From Paenibacillus pinihumi DSM 23905 = JCM 16419 (lineage in GTDB: Bacteria > Bacillota > Bacilli > Paenibacillales > Paenibacillaceae): DNA of 64,000 nucleotides. Shown here one piece after another: positions 43,096-51,347 of this stretch. The stretch covers positions 124,001-188,000 of the forward strand of contig NZ_AULX01000006.1 of assembly GCF_000422505.1 (NCBI RefSeq). The letters are read 5' to 3'. Within the stretch, counting starts at the first letter, position 1. Every line of letters starts with the position of its first letter. The translations under genes were made by a program, and so were the position numbers. Under the pieces are notes generated by a model. The model saw only the letters and a program-made list of their open reading frames with translations, had not been told where the DNA came from and searched no databases.

Positions 43096-44682
43096 CTAGC
43101 GGTTCTCCAGAAGAACAGGTGAAAAGCTTGCCAGTACATCATTCTTTTGAGCAAGGTCTATGATTGGAATAACTTGCGGGCTAAGCTCCCATACGTGGTC
43201 CTTCTGCTCTCCATAAAGCAAAGCATGAAGTTTGCCGCTAAACCTAGGGGTAATAGGGAGTGAGAACAGGCATAAACCTCGTAAAATTGCATGTACATCA
43301 TTCACATTAGAGGACTCTGTTACCCGTTCGCTGCCTTCTGTCACGTATGAAGCAAGTGTAACAGCAGCTTGGCGAAGCGAGAATTGCTCCGTTCCATAGC
43401 AACGAAGGAATTGTTCATTATATTGATCCAGCCATTGCCCGGTCTGTTCTCCTGGCGGAGCGACCGATGATTGACTTTCCTCAAGAACCGTCAAAGCTTT
43501 TTCACATAGGCTGCGCCACTTCTTCAGTGTCTCTCCCTCAAGCGTCTGTTCAAATTCCGTGACCGAGAAATTCGTCTGTTCAAATTCCGGGCCCGTCAAA
43601 CATAAATGATAGCGCAGCCAGTCACTGTTTGATTCATTGAAAAACTCGCTTCCCCAAATCGCATGTTTCCGGCTTGTCGAAAACTTTTTGTTATCCAGTA
43701 AATAAAACTCGTTATTTATAAACGTATCCGCAAGGCGATATTCGCCATGTGCAAGCAACATCGCGGTATGATAAATGACATAGTAGATACTGTTATCGAA
43801 TCCAAAAAACTGTACAAGACGGACATCAGCACTCTCACTCCACCATTGTTCTGTCTTCTCCTCGTCATGGCCTTCCACAACTGCGGTCGTTTGAATGTGG
43901 CCCGGCAGCATTTCAAACCAGACATTAATTACCTGGTCTTCGAATTCTTGCAGCGGTACAGGTATGCCCCAGTTCGACGGATTGCTGATCAAGAAGGCAG
44001 GCAACTCCTTGTAATCCAGAATTTCCTGGAAAAAGCGGGACAGATGAGGGCGCCATTTGCCGGAGTTTTCTCGATAATAGTTCTCCAGTTGCTGACGGTA
44101 AGGTTCGATCGGGAACCAAATCCCTTTCAGGTCCCGAATGACCGGCTTTTCTCCACATAACGCACACACCGGATCAGCCATTTGCACAGGGTCATTAGGG
44201 TGTCCGCACTCTTCGCAGAATTGGCCTCCTGCTGATTTTTCGCATGTCGGACATGCCCCCTTGACATAAGCTTCGAACAAAAACTTCTCACATGCTTCAC
44301 AGTAACAGGTCGGTGTCACTTTTGTTTCCAGCTTGCCTTCGTTGTAAAGCTTAAGAAAAAACTGTTGCACGCGGCTGATATGCTTATCATTTAACGGACT
44401 TGTAAATCCGTCCATATTAATCTGCGCTTCATATAGCGATTTTGTAATTCTCCGGGTGTAATCCTCAATTACTTCTATCGTGGAGCGGTTTTCTTGCAGC
44501 GCCTTGGTCATGAGGTAACTTTGATTATCATCTGTACTGCTGATAAAAAGGACCTCGTTGCCCATCATTTTTTGTGCTCTTGTATATACATCAGCACCCA
44601 GATAGGGTCCCGATAAATGTCCCAAATGGAGATCGCCGTTTGTAGTTGGCGGTGTAGCTGTCACCAGTATCTTTTTCGTCAT
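43096..44682 (-). CDS. Methionyl-tRNA-synthetase-like enzyme, probable hydrazine synthetase subunit
   Basis: 528 residues. Class I synthetase signature HLGH in TTNGDLHLGHLSGPYLGADV and a KMSKS counterpart KKFSTSRKH, so ATP and amino acid activation should be retained. The zinc-knuckle insert has four CxxC pairs (CEAC, CPTC, CEEC, CALC) as in the E. coli/archaeal MetRS type. The C-terminal helical region is short and ends without the tRNA-binding extension of full MetRS. In Streptomyces hydrazine clusters a cupin-MetRS fusion condenses N6-hydroxylysine with glycine and forms the N-N bond. Here the MetRS part overlaps the cupin stop by 4 nt (ATGA) and follows an N-hydroxylase gene. I infer the same chemistry; a tRNA-dependent or antibiotic-resistant MetRS is the alternative. 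Confidence 0.85.
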   Translation of the reverse strand: MTKKILVTATPPTTNGDLHLGHLSGPYLGADVYTRAQKMMGNEVLFISSTDDNQSYLMTKALQENRSTIEVIEDYTRRITKSLYEAQINMDGFTSPLNDKHISRVQQFFLKLYNEGKLETKVTPTCYCEACEKFLFEAYVKGACPTCEKSAGGQFCEECGHPNDPVQMADPVCALCGEKPVIRDLKGIWFPIEPYRQQLENYYRENSGKWRPHLSRFFQEILDYKELPAFLISNPSNWGIPVPLQEFEDQVINVWFEMLPGHIQTTAVVEGHDEEKTEQWWSESADVRLVQFFGFDNSIYYVIYHTAMLLAHGEYRLADTFINNEFYLLDNKKFSTSRKHAIWGSEFFNESNSDWLRYHLCLTGPEFEQTNFSVTEFEQTLEGETLKKWRSLCEKALTVLEESQSSVAPPGEQTGQWLDQYNEQFLRCYGTEQFSLRQAAVTLASYVTEGSERVTESSNVNDVHAILRGLCLFSLPITPRFSGKLHALLYGEQKDHVWELSPQVIPIIDLAQKNDVLASFSPVLLENR

Positions 44683-45050
44683 TTTCCCACCCCGTTTTTC
44701 TCATTGTTATCTTCTTTACTTGTGACATCCCACCATATCGTAATAAAGACTAATTCTTCAGACCCTGTATTTCGCAGAACGTGGCTGTGATTTGCCGGGA
44801 TATAGATCGTATCTCCCGCCTGTACATCCTGCTCTTCATCATCAATGACCATCACACCGTTTCCTTTTACCACATAAAAGGTCTCATCTTCATCATGGGT
44901 ATGAGGCGCGGATTGTTCTCCCGGCGCAATAAAAGCCCACGCTGAACCAAACGGCGGGTGGAAAGGAGCCTCGTTTACCTGATAAACTCTCCGCATCTGA
45001 ATGCCGTACTCCGATTTGATAGCTTCGGGTGTAATAGATTGAATATACAT
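44679..45050 (-). CDS. Small cupin, probable partner of the MetRS-like enzyme in N-N bond formation
   Basis: 123 residues, single-domain cupin. Metal ligands are visible in PHTHDEDETFYVVKG (HxH and E) and PANHSHVLRN (last His). It starts 1 bp after the N-hydroxylase stop and its own stop overlaps the MetRS-like ATG by 4 nt, so the three should be made together. In known hydrazine synthetases the cupin is the N-terminal half of one polypeptide and rearranges the ester of N6-hydroxylysine and glycine into the hydrazine. Gene order here (cupin then MetRS) matches the domain order of that fusion. Confidence 0.85.
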   Translation of the reverse strand: MYIQSITPEAIKSEYGIQMRRVYQVNEAPFHPPFGSAWAFIAPGEQSAPHTHDEDETFYVVKGNGVMVIDDEEQDVQAGDTIYIPANHSHVLRNTGSEELVFITIWWDVTSKEDNNEKNGVGK

Positions 45051-45051
45051 A

Positions 45052-46371
45052 TTAGATCAACACCTCTTCCGACAAAGAAGCCTCTTGGCCGTGGCTTTGT
45101 CCGCATAATATGGATTCGAGAATTTCCTGAGACCGAACAGCAAGCACGCTAAGCAAAGAATCAGAAATGCCATGCGTCAATTGGGACATTCCTTGCACAT
45201 ATATTCTTGGTTTAAAAGATGACGTCATCTGGAGAGTATAATCCCGGGCAATAGACAATCTTCCGTTATCCATTTGGATATTCGGGATTATTTTGTCCAT
45301 AAACGGCGGGAGCATTGTCCGCTCATAACCGGTTGCAAGGATGATAGCATCCAATTCCATCGTGTCGCTGTCCCCGCTTAATACATTTGAAAGAACCAGC
45401 CGATACCCCTTGTCCAGGGCATGAACCCCTTCAATGGTCGTATAGCTATGAATATGGATGTGTTGTACGCCGCTCACTCTATCTGCGTATAGCTTCTCAT
45501 ATAAACTCTCCAGAAGATCAAGTTCGACCGCTGCATAATTGGTTTGCCAGTATTCAGACAGAACCTCTCTCCGTTTATTGTCATCGGCAAGTCCATACAT
45601 GAAACCGGTCATGGACGGAAAGAAAACTTCATTAACAAAAGGACTATTATCCGCAGGCTTATAAGCCGCTTTGCGAAAAATGGAATGGATCTGGGAATTC
45701 GGGAAGTGATCGTTCAAATAATGTATGATTTCAACCGCGCTCTGTCCGGAGCCAACGACCCCAATGCGCAACGGCCCTTGGTGATTTTTATATTTCTCGA
45801 TATGGGATAAGAAATTCGAAGAGTGGAATATATTTTCATCTAATTGATTATGAAATACACCAGGAATCACCGGCATCCCGCCGACTGCCACAACCAGATT
45901 ATCAGTACGCAAGCGATATTCGTTTCCATCGCGGTCCGCATATATAACCTCTAGTTCAGCAACCTCCCCGTCCGATCCATATACAGGCTCAACCTGCTGA
46001 ACCGTTCTCGACATTTGGGATAAATGATCCGGGAGATTCCCATGCACCCAATTTAAATAATCTGTAAATTCATCCCTGCTGGCATTGAAAGTACCCCTAT
46101 TAATAAAATAATCCAGCCGTCCACGACATTTCAGATAATTTATGAACGTATAGAAGCTCGTTGGATTTCGGAGTGTAACCAAATCTTTCAAAAAGGATAT
46201 TTGCAATCTTGACCCTTTCAACAGCATATTGGAATGCCATTGTACCGTTTCGTTCCGTTCAAGGAATGTCCACTCTCCGCATTCTTGTGAAGCTGATCGT
46301 TCCACAAGTGCAATTGCGAGCGCCAGGTTGGAAGGCCCCATTCCAATCCCTACTGTTCGTTGACCTGCCAT
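45052..46371 (-). CDS. Flavin-dependent L-lysine N6- / L-ornithine N5-hydroxylase
   Basis: 439 residues. FAD motif VGIGMGPSNLALAIAL, substrate-side region SFLKDLVTLRNPTSFYTFIN, NADPH motif GVVGSGQSAVEIIHYL, family motif NSPFVNEVFFP, and DAIILATGYERTMLPPF. These are the marks of the SidA/IucD/PvdA N-monooxygenases, which hydroxylate the terminal amine of lysine or ornithine using NADPH and O2. First gene of the operon; ATG with GGGGG 10 nt upstream. Next to cupin and MetRS-like genes rather than IucA/C-type siderophore genes, lysine hydroxylation for hydrazine formation is the better reading. The substrate is not decided by sequence alone. Confidence 0.9.
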   Translation of the reverse strand: MAGQRTVGIGMGPSNLALAIALVERSASQECGEWTFLERNETVQWHSNMLLKGSRLQISFLKDLVTLRNPTSFYTFINYLKCRGRLDYFINRGTFNASRDEFTDYLNWVHGNLPDHLSQMSRTVQQVEPVYGSDGEVAELEVIYADRDGNEYRLRTDNLVVAVGGMPVIPGVFHNQLDENIFHSSNFLSHIEKYKNHQGPLRIGVVGSGQSAVEIIHYLNDHFPNSQIHSIFRKAAYKPADNSPFVNEVFFPSMTGFMYGLADDNKRREVLSEYWQTNYAAVELDLLESLYEKLYADRVSGVQHIHIHSYTTIEGVHALDKGYRLVLSNVLSGDSDTMELDAIILATGYERTMLPPFMDKIIPNIQMDNGRLSIARDYTLQMTSSFKPRIYVQGMSQLTHGISDSLLSVLAVRSQEILESILCGQSHGQEASLSEEVLI

Positions 46372-46578
46372 TAATTCGATTCCCCCTCGTTATTTTCAAA
46401 AAAACTTGCTGCCTTGCCAACGCTCTTAATCTTGTTGTCATTTGTGAAAGTTGGGAGTTGTCACCTTGCGGCGACCGGTGATCCGTAGTTATGTTGATAA
46501 TTATTGGGTGAACAGGTAAATAAACCGGGGTTGAAAACAGTTGACCAAATCATTAATTTCCTATAAAAATACTACCAA

Positions 46579-46607
46579 ATTATAGCATAATATATAATTA
46601 GAGTAAA
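46579..46607 (-). promoter_or_regulatory. SigA-type promoter of the N-hydroxylase operon
   Basis: On the minus strand TTTACT, a 17-nt spacer and a perfect TATAAT preceded by TGC (extended -10). It lies about 200 bp upstream of the hydroxylase start in an AT-rich block. Confidence 0.7.
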
Positions 46608-46822
46608 TATAATAGTTTAAAACAAAATATCATAATTTTTAACTTTTTTCGCACGAGCAGCTTAAGGATATTAGCGCATTTTTTGTAATAATTTCTGATC
46701 AATCCGTACTCTTGCCGATTAGCATTCCAGCCGGCTTCGCAGGCAAAAATGAATTGATTAACGGCTGCATGAATTGCGGCTTTAAATGGCGTCCGGCCAA
46801 GAAAAGGTAAGCCATATAAAAT

Positions 46823-46851
46823 AAGCCGTTCCCTGTTAATGGGAGCGGCTT
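46823..46851 (-). terminator. Terminator of the lipoprotein/two-component operon
   Basis: AAGCCG-TCCC pairs with GGGA-CGGCTT (one G-T pair) and is followed on the minus strand by ATTTTATA. Confidence 0.7.
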
Positions 46852-46878
46852 AATATGAATTCCGGCACACTTACTTGA

Positions 46879-47433
46879 TCACTTCAACGTAATTTCCTTT
46901 TTCCACGTTAATTCCTTGTCTTGCTCATTTTTGAAAACGAAGATGACCTCGCCCTTCTCGCCTTTCATTTTGTCCGGATAGAAGAAGCCGGAGATTTGTC
47001 CGTTGCCGCTAATGTAGAAGCCGTCCTCGCCTGTTTGCCCGTGCTGGGCAGCTTCCGCTACGGTGTTTACAATTTGCGTCTCCCCTGAAATCCACTTCAT
47101 CTCGGACAGGGAGTAGCCCTGCGGAACTTTGCTCAGGCCGAAGTCAAAAGCATTGCCTTCAATCGGCTTGGCCGTCTGGTCGATAATAATGAGAATTTCC
47201 TGGTCCGTGTTGGATGAATCCGCTCCCGTATCCTGGTGCTGTGTATCCGGTCCGCTTTCCGTATTGTTATCCGCGTTTTTCCCCGCATTATTGCTGCCGT
47301 TCTGTGCGGTATTTGTGCTCTCCGCCTGATTCGGAGGCGTAATGCCGTTTCCTGTATTTTTGGCACCGCAGGCGCTAACCAGCAGCATCGCTGCAATTGC
47401 TGTAATCAGATAGACAGATTTCTTTTTACTCAT
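46879..47433 (-). CDS. Lipoprotein of unknown function in a two-component operon
   Basis: 184 residues. Lipoprotein signal with lipobox MLLVSACGA (cysteine about residue 22), a 55-residue Asn/Thr/Gly/Asp-rich linker, then a compact domain (ILIIIDQTAKPIEGNAFDFG to the C-terminus) that looks all-beta. I do not recognise the domain. Its ATG lies 8 nt inside the histidine kinase gene, and the kinase 3' end supplies the AAAGGAG ribosome binding site, so the two are translationally coupled. A role as ligand or modulator of the kinase is possible. Confidence 0.75.
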   Translation of the reverse strand: MSKKKSVYLITAIAAMLLVSACGAKNTGNGITPPNQAESTNTAQNGSNNAGKNADNNTESGPDTQHQDTGADSSNTDQEILIIIDQTAKPIEGNAFDFGLSKVPQGYSLSEMKWISGETQIVNTVAEAAQHGQTGEDGFYISGNGQISGFFYPDKMKGEKGEVIFVFKNEQDKELTWKKEITLK

Positions 47434-49186
47434 AATGGTTGTCTCCTTTAATTTCAGTCAAGTTAAAATAAAATGCGACCCCGCGCTCTGTATTATTTAC
47501 ACCGAAGCCGCCCGCATGGAGCTCCATGATATGCTTTACAATGGCAAGCCCGAGACCCGTACCGCCGGATTTGCGGTCCCGAGACCGCTCTGCCCGGTAG
47601 AAGTGGTCCCATAGCCGGGTCAAGTCTTCCTCTGCAATCGGTGATCCGCTATTCTCGATGACGGTCGTAATCTGCCCGGGGGCAGTACGGCTGATCTCAA
47701 TCCCAATAATACTATTCTCCATTGCATGCCGGATGGCATTGCTCAGCAGATTGAGCACGACCTGCTCGATTCTTCTGGGATCGGCATGGACGAACCATTC
47801 ACCCTCCCCATGGCTGTTCACCTCAAGCACAAGCTGCTTGCTCTCCATCTGCCGGGAGAAGGAATCTGCCGCCTTTCGGATCAGCGACACCAGAGCTAAC
47901 GTTCCCGGCTGCAGGCGGACAGCCTTGGCTTCAAACTTGGAGAGCTCCAGCATGTCCATGATCAGGTCATTCATCCGGTCTGTCTCATGTACGATGAGCG
48001 CCAGATAACGGTCCTTTTTATCGCCTGCGATACCGTCCTGCAAGCCCTCCGCGAACCCTTTGACAATGCCAAGCGGAGTTTTCAGCTCATGGGAGATATT
48101 GGCGATCAGCTCCTTGCGGAGCTCCTCAGACTTTTTCTTTTCCTCTATGTCTTCCTGGAGTGTTACATTTGCCTGCTTCAGTTCCTTGAGCGCCGTATCC
48201 AGATTTTGCGATAATGAAATCAGATTGCGTGACAGTTCCCCGAACTCGTCCTTGGAACGAATTTCATGCTGCCCGGTAAAATTGAGCTTGGCCAGGCGCG
48301 CCGCCGACCGGCTCAGCATTACCAGCGGACGGGAGACAATACGGGAATAAATCAGGGACAGAATGACCGCGAGTATCAGAATTAACGGTGCAATATAGAT
48401 GAAGTATTGCTTCAAAATCTCCACCGCTTCCCCTACTGGCTGCAGGGAGGCCATGACAAACAAATACCGCTCCCCGCCTGTCACGTTCGGCAGCGCCTTA
48501 ACGAGTATTGCGTACTCAATGCCGCTCCAGTTATCGCTCCACGTCATTTGAAGCGGCTTGCCGCTTTGGAGCTCTGAGCGGTACTGATCCGCTTGCGGAG
48601 CCCATTCCTGCAAAGTCTGATTGATCAGACCATCCTGATAGAACGGGTTGTACGAACGCCGCTCCGGCAGCAGGAAGTCCGTAACCTTCCCTGTAACCCG
48701 GACAAGTCCATCCTCCAATTGTTTATTCCCGGTTTGAAAAGCAATCGGATGCAGCACCGTATCCTTCTCATCCATGAAGATGCCGTCTACTACAAGCTGA
48801 TCGCCGGTTTTAAGGTCCTTCGGAATTGCTTTGCCCTCCAGCCCCTCCAGGGAAATGAGGATCGTAACCGGTTTGCTTGCGGTTTGCACAACCAGAAAAT
48901 AAGGATTGACGGGAATGCGCCCAAAGTTCTCATTCAAGATTGAAGTGCTTACATCGTGATTATTCATAAAAGAGCCGAGCAATCTCGGAAGCTGCTGGCT
49001 GTTGAATCCGGCCTGCCGGTACTGTTCCGCGAATTCATTCATACTTCTCTCTAACGTATGAATTTTGGATGTACGGTAAAACCGCTCAAAAAACAATCCC
49101 TCCGCCAGCATTACCAGTGAAAATACGGCCAGAATGAGAACGGACGTGACGACGAACAGCTTAACGACGACACTGTGCCTTCTCAT
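47426..49186 (-). CDS. Sensor histidine kinase (BaeS/PhoR-like layout)
   Basis: 586 residues. Membrane helix at 9-30, an extracytoplasmic region of about 220 residues, second helix at about 260-280, HAMP at about 285-335, a coiled segment (LKELKQANVTLQEDIEEKKK), HisKA with ANISHELKTPLGIVKGFAEG, N-box NLLSNAIRHA and G2 KSGGTGLGLAIVKH. All phosphorelay motifs are intact. Its ATG overlaps the response-regulator stop (ATGA) and its end overlaps the lipoprotein gene. The external domain suggests a cell-envelope or extracellular signal; the signal is unknown. Confidence 0.92.
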   Translation of the reverse strand: MRRHSVVVKLFVVTSVLILAVFSLVMLAEGLFFERFYRTSKIHTLERSMNEFAEQYRQAGFNSQQLPRLLGSFMNNHDVSTSILNENFGRIPVNPYFLVVQTASKPVTILISLEGLEGKAIPKDLKTGDQLVVDGIFMDEKDTVLHPIAFQTGNKQLEDGLVRVTGKVTDFLLPERRSYNPFYQDGLINQTLQEWAPQADQYRSELQSGKPLQMTWSDNWSGIEYAILVKALPNVTGGERYLFVMASLQPVGEAVEILKQYFIYIAPLILILAVILSLIYSRIVSRPLVMLSRSAARLAKLNFTGQHEIRSKDEFGELSRNLISLSQNLDTALKELKQANVTLQEDIEEKKKSEELRKELIANISHELKTPLGIVKGFAEGLQDGIAGDKKDRYLALIVHETDRMNDLIMDMLELSKFEAKAVRLQPGTLALVSLIRKAADSFSRQMESKQLVLEVNSHGEGEWFVHADPRRIEQVVLNLLSNAIRHAMENSIIGIEISRTAPGQITTVIENSGSPIAEEDLTRLWDHFYRAERSRDRKSGGTGLGLAIVKHIMELHAGGFGVNNTERGVAFYFNLTEIKGDNHYE

Positions 49187-49863
49187 GGCTGCACTTCGAA
49201 TTTATAGCCCGAGCGGATTACCGTGCAAATATGACGGCCCTCGTCTCCGAGCTTGGCTCTCAATTTTTTGATATGCGTATCTACAGTGCGCAAATCTCCC
49301 AAGTACTCATACCCCCATACGGCGTCCAGCATATATTCACGGGACAGCACTTTACCATAATGCTTGGCCAGAAATAATAGCAAATCATACTCTTTGGGCG
49401 ACAGGTTAATGAGTTCACCTGCAATAGCGACCGAATGGGCCATTCTGTTAATCGTAATATCCCCAAAGCTCAGCAGATCGCTGTCCCGTCCGATGGTGCC
49501 TTCCGTCCGCTTCATTAATGCCGTCGCCCGGGCTACGAGCACCCTTGGACTAAGAGGTTTGGTCACATATTCATCCGCGCCCAGTTCGAACCCCATGACC
49601 TGATCATCGTCCTCAGCGCGGGCCGTAATGATGATGATCGGGACCGCCGATTTCTCTCTGATCCGGCGGCATACCGACCAGCCGTCCATCTCCGGCATCA
49701 TAATATCGAGCACCACCAGATCAACCGGTGTCCGGGCGAAAATCTCCATTCCGATTTTGCCGTTCTCGGCCTCGTATACATCCCACTGTTCCTTTTTGAA
49801 ATAATCGATTATAAATTCACGCATTAGCATATCGTCTTCTACCAACAATATTTTTCGATTCAT
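49183..49863 (-). CDS. OmpR-family response regulator
   Basis: 226 residues from ATG 49863 (MNRKILLVEDDMLMREFIID) with GGAG 8 nt upstream. Receiver with phosphoacceptor Asp in DLVVLDIMMPEMDG and the KPLSP lysine; C-terminal winged helix NLSPKEYDLLLFLAKHYGKV to DTHIKKLRAKLGDEGR. Complete. First gene of a regulator-kinase-lipoprotein operon. Targets are unknown, possibly its own operon. Confidence 0.93.
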   Translation of the reverse strand: MNRKILLVEDDMLMREFIIDYFKKEQWDVYEAENGKIGMEIFARTPVDLVVLDIMMPEMDGWSVCRRIREKSAVPIIIITARAEDDDQVMGFELGADEYVTKPLSPRVLVARATALMKRTEGTIGRDSDLLSFGDITINRMAHSVAIAGELINLSPKEYDLLLFLAKHYGKVLSREYMLDAVWGYEYLGDLRTVDTHIKKLRAKLGDEGRHICTVIRSGYKFEVQP

Positions 49864-50277
49864 GCTGTACACTCCGCATCTGCTCATGCTCCTTCCATGA
49901 AGGCAGCATTCATTTCTGTTGTAGCATCATCGTATCACAAGCCATGTTTCAATGCGGAGCTTCTCCGCCGTATGAGCGGCTCCAGTTTTCTCCAACATCG
50001 AAAGTCCCTTATGCAATATGCATCTCCATTCCTCTTATTATGCATACCTGCCCATTGCTGCTTTACCTTATACGATGCTGCACTGCACCTCCATTTATTA
50101 ACCTCAAGACTGATTATAGGAAACTCCTGTGTCCAACGTGTGTACATGGTGAGAATTCCGAAAGAACACTGCTCATTTACAAAGTGAACCTTTAGATAAA
50201 AAAAAGGACCGGCGGAGCTGCACGCCAATCCTTCTTCTCTTAAACCATAACGGACACTCTGCTGTAAGCAGAGAATA
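49864..50277. other. Intergenic region, no gene seen
   Basis: About 410 bp between the response regulator and the next minus-strand gene. It holds the terminator of the latter (50204-50233) and presumably the promoter of the two-component operon. Reading frames on both strands lack ribosome binding sites and family resemblance. Confidence 0.4.
50204..50233 (-). terminator. Terminator of the gene at 50278-50886
   Basis: AAGGATTGGCG pairs with CGCCGGTCCTT (two G-T pairs) and is followed by TTTTTT on the minus strand. Confidence 0.8.
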
Positions 50278-50886
50278 CTAATGTACAAATGAACCCGGGA
50301 ACTGCTGAACAATTCCGGTAGTCATCATATCAGCCATTTCCAGAGCTTGAGGCTCAATTTCCATATTTGTGGCGACATTTTTGACATAGTCCCCTGCAAT
50401 CCGGGCTGCTACCTCTTCCGTCAACAGTTTCAAATGCTCATATAGCATTTGCTGCCATTCCTTTTGTGACCAGTACGGATTAATCCGTGCCAGAAATGCT
50501 GCGATTGCATCCGCATTGGCATACCAGCGCTTTTCGGTCTCTGCTGCTTCCTTCGTCTTCCCGTCTCTGAGCTGGGTGGTCAGTTCGGCGGCAATTGTCA
50601 GATGTTCCCGGAACAACTTGGCAAAATCGGAAGCAAGCTCCGGCCCATAGTATACACTCAATACGGCTGCAAAATCATCCGGGTTGCGAAGCAGACGGTT
50701 CGTTGTAGGTTCCACGTCCGGAAGTTTACCGACGATACTGTTCACAGTCAAACGGGTCCAGTAGATATGCTGCTCCCACAAAGCTCTCAGCTTGCGGTTC
50801 AACTCCACCTTGGAAGGTGTCCAAATCCATTGCGTTTCCTGCCTGAAATAATAGTGATTGTACTGAATCGGGTAATAACCATACAT
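50278..50886 (-). CDS. Hypothetical helical protein
   Basis: 202 residues. I start at ATG 50886 (MYGYYPIQYNHYYFRQETQW), which has GGAGG 11 nt upstream; an ATG six codons earlier lacks a ribosome binding site. After a Tyr-rich N-terminal stretch the protein looks all-helical: LRALWEQHIYWTRLTVNSIV, YYGPELASDFAKLFREHLTI, AEKRWY-like and WQQMLYEHLKLLTEEVAARI segments. This suggests a four-helix bundle. No signal peptide and no motif I recognise. Similar Bacillales proteins exist with unknown function. Single gene with its own terminator. Confidence 0.75.
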   Translation of the reverse strand: MYGYYPIQYNHYYFRQETQWIWTPSKVELNRKLRALWEQHIYWTRLTVNSIVGKLPDVEPTTNRLLRNPDDFAAVLSVYYGPELASDFAKLFREHLTIAAELTTQLRDGKTKEAAETEKRWYANADAIAAFLARINPYWSQKEWQQMLYEHLKLLTEEVAARIAGDYVKNVATNMEIEPQALEMADMMTTGIVQQFPGSFVH

Positions 50887-50956
50887 GCGGGCTGACGCCT
50901 CCATTTTTTTCTACAGTATATAGATGGAAGGCCAGTATGGTGCTATCAAATAAAAA

Positions 50957-51013
50957 AAGCAAAGCCCGGGAGCAGAACACGTTGCATGAAGCGTCTGCTT
51001 ACAGGCTTTGCTT
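50957..51013 (-). terminator. Terminator overlapping the stop codon of the urea-transporter-like fragment
   Basis: AAGCAAAGCC and GGCTTTGCTT arms, followed by TTTTTTATTT on the minus strand. The first arm covers the last codons of the reading frame ending at 50999. Confidence 0.8.
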
Positions 51014-51202
51014 TCTTGTTATACCAGAATAGCCGATCAACGTTCCAATCATGGCGGACAGCAGGGCAATGACACCGAGTTTAATATGCACAGTCCCCAG
51101 AGCAACGATAATAAAGAAGCCTGAGAGGGCATTCTCAATCAGTATGACCTGGGATACTCCTTTTAAGGAGGCAAGAATAAAAGGGACAAGGCCGAATTTC
51201 AC
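50999..51202 (-). pseudogene. Truncated urea-transporter-like membrane fragment
   Basis: 67 residues from GTG; the frame is open about 11 codons further upstream (ILNRQLTASALN), where GAAGGA is present but no normal start codon. The segment LKGVSQVILIENALSGFFII and the following helix LGVIALLSAMIGTLIG resemble the first two helices of bacterial urea transporters, which are about 300 residues long. The rest is missing and the frame ends inside a terminator stem. I read it as a deletion remnant. A genuine small membrane protein of two helices cannot be excluded. Confidence 0.5.
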
Positions 51203-51288
51203 ATTTAGGGCACTAGCCGTTAGCTGTCTGTTCAGAATATAGTTCCTTCAATTCACTTTCCTTCTGTTTACCCGCTGAAAAATAAAAA

Positions 51289-51320
51289 ACGACCGGCATC
51301 CAGACTTGGAGGACGGTCGT
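51289..51320 (-). terminator. Terminator of nupC
   Basis: ACGACCG / CGGTCGT arms followed by TTTTTATTTTT on the minus strand, 28 bp past the nupC stop. Confidence 0.85.
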
Positions 51321-51347
51321 CAATTCTTAGCTCAATCACTATACAAA

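Larger units (their letters stand above)
46372..46878. other. Leader and promoter region of the hydrazine-type operon
   Basis: About 500 bp, very AT-rich between 46550 and 46650. Contains the operon promoter (46579-46607), a leader of about 200 nt before the hydroxylase ATG, and at the far end the terminator of the lipoprotein gene. TGATAATTATT at 46495-46505 is only half of a Fur-type palindrome. No gene is seen. Confidence 0.5.

Noticed and set aside
43096-44682. Housekeeping or antibiotic-resistant methionyl-tRNA synthetase
   Set aside because: It is embedded with a cupin (ATGA overlap) in a biosynthetic operon, is short at the C-terminus, and has the double zinc-knuckle type. A self-resistance MetRS is not fully excluded.
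43096-46371. Hydroxamate siderophore cluster based on the lysine/ornithine N-hydroxylase
   Set aside because: No IucA/C-type synthetase, formyl- or acetyl-hydroxyornithine gene, siderophore-binding protein or reductase is present, no full Fur box is seen, and the neighbours are a cupin and a MetRS-like enzyme. The hydrazine reading explains more genes. The GNAT at the far end leaves a small doubt.
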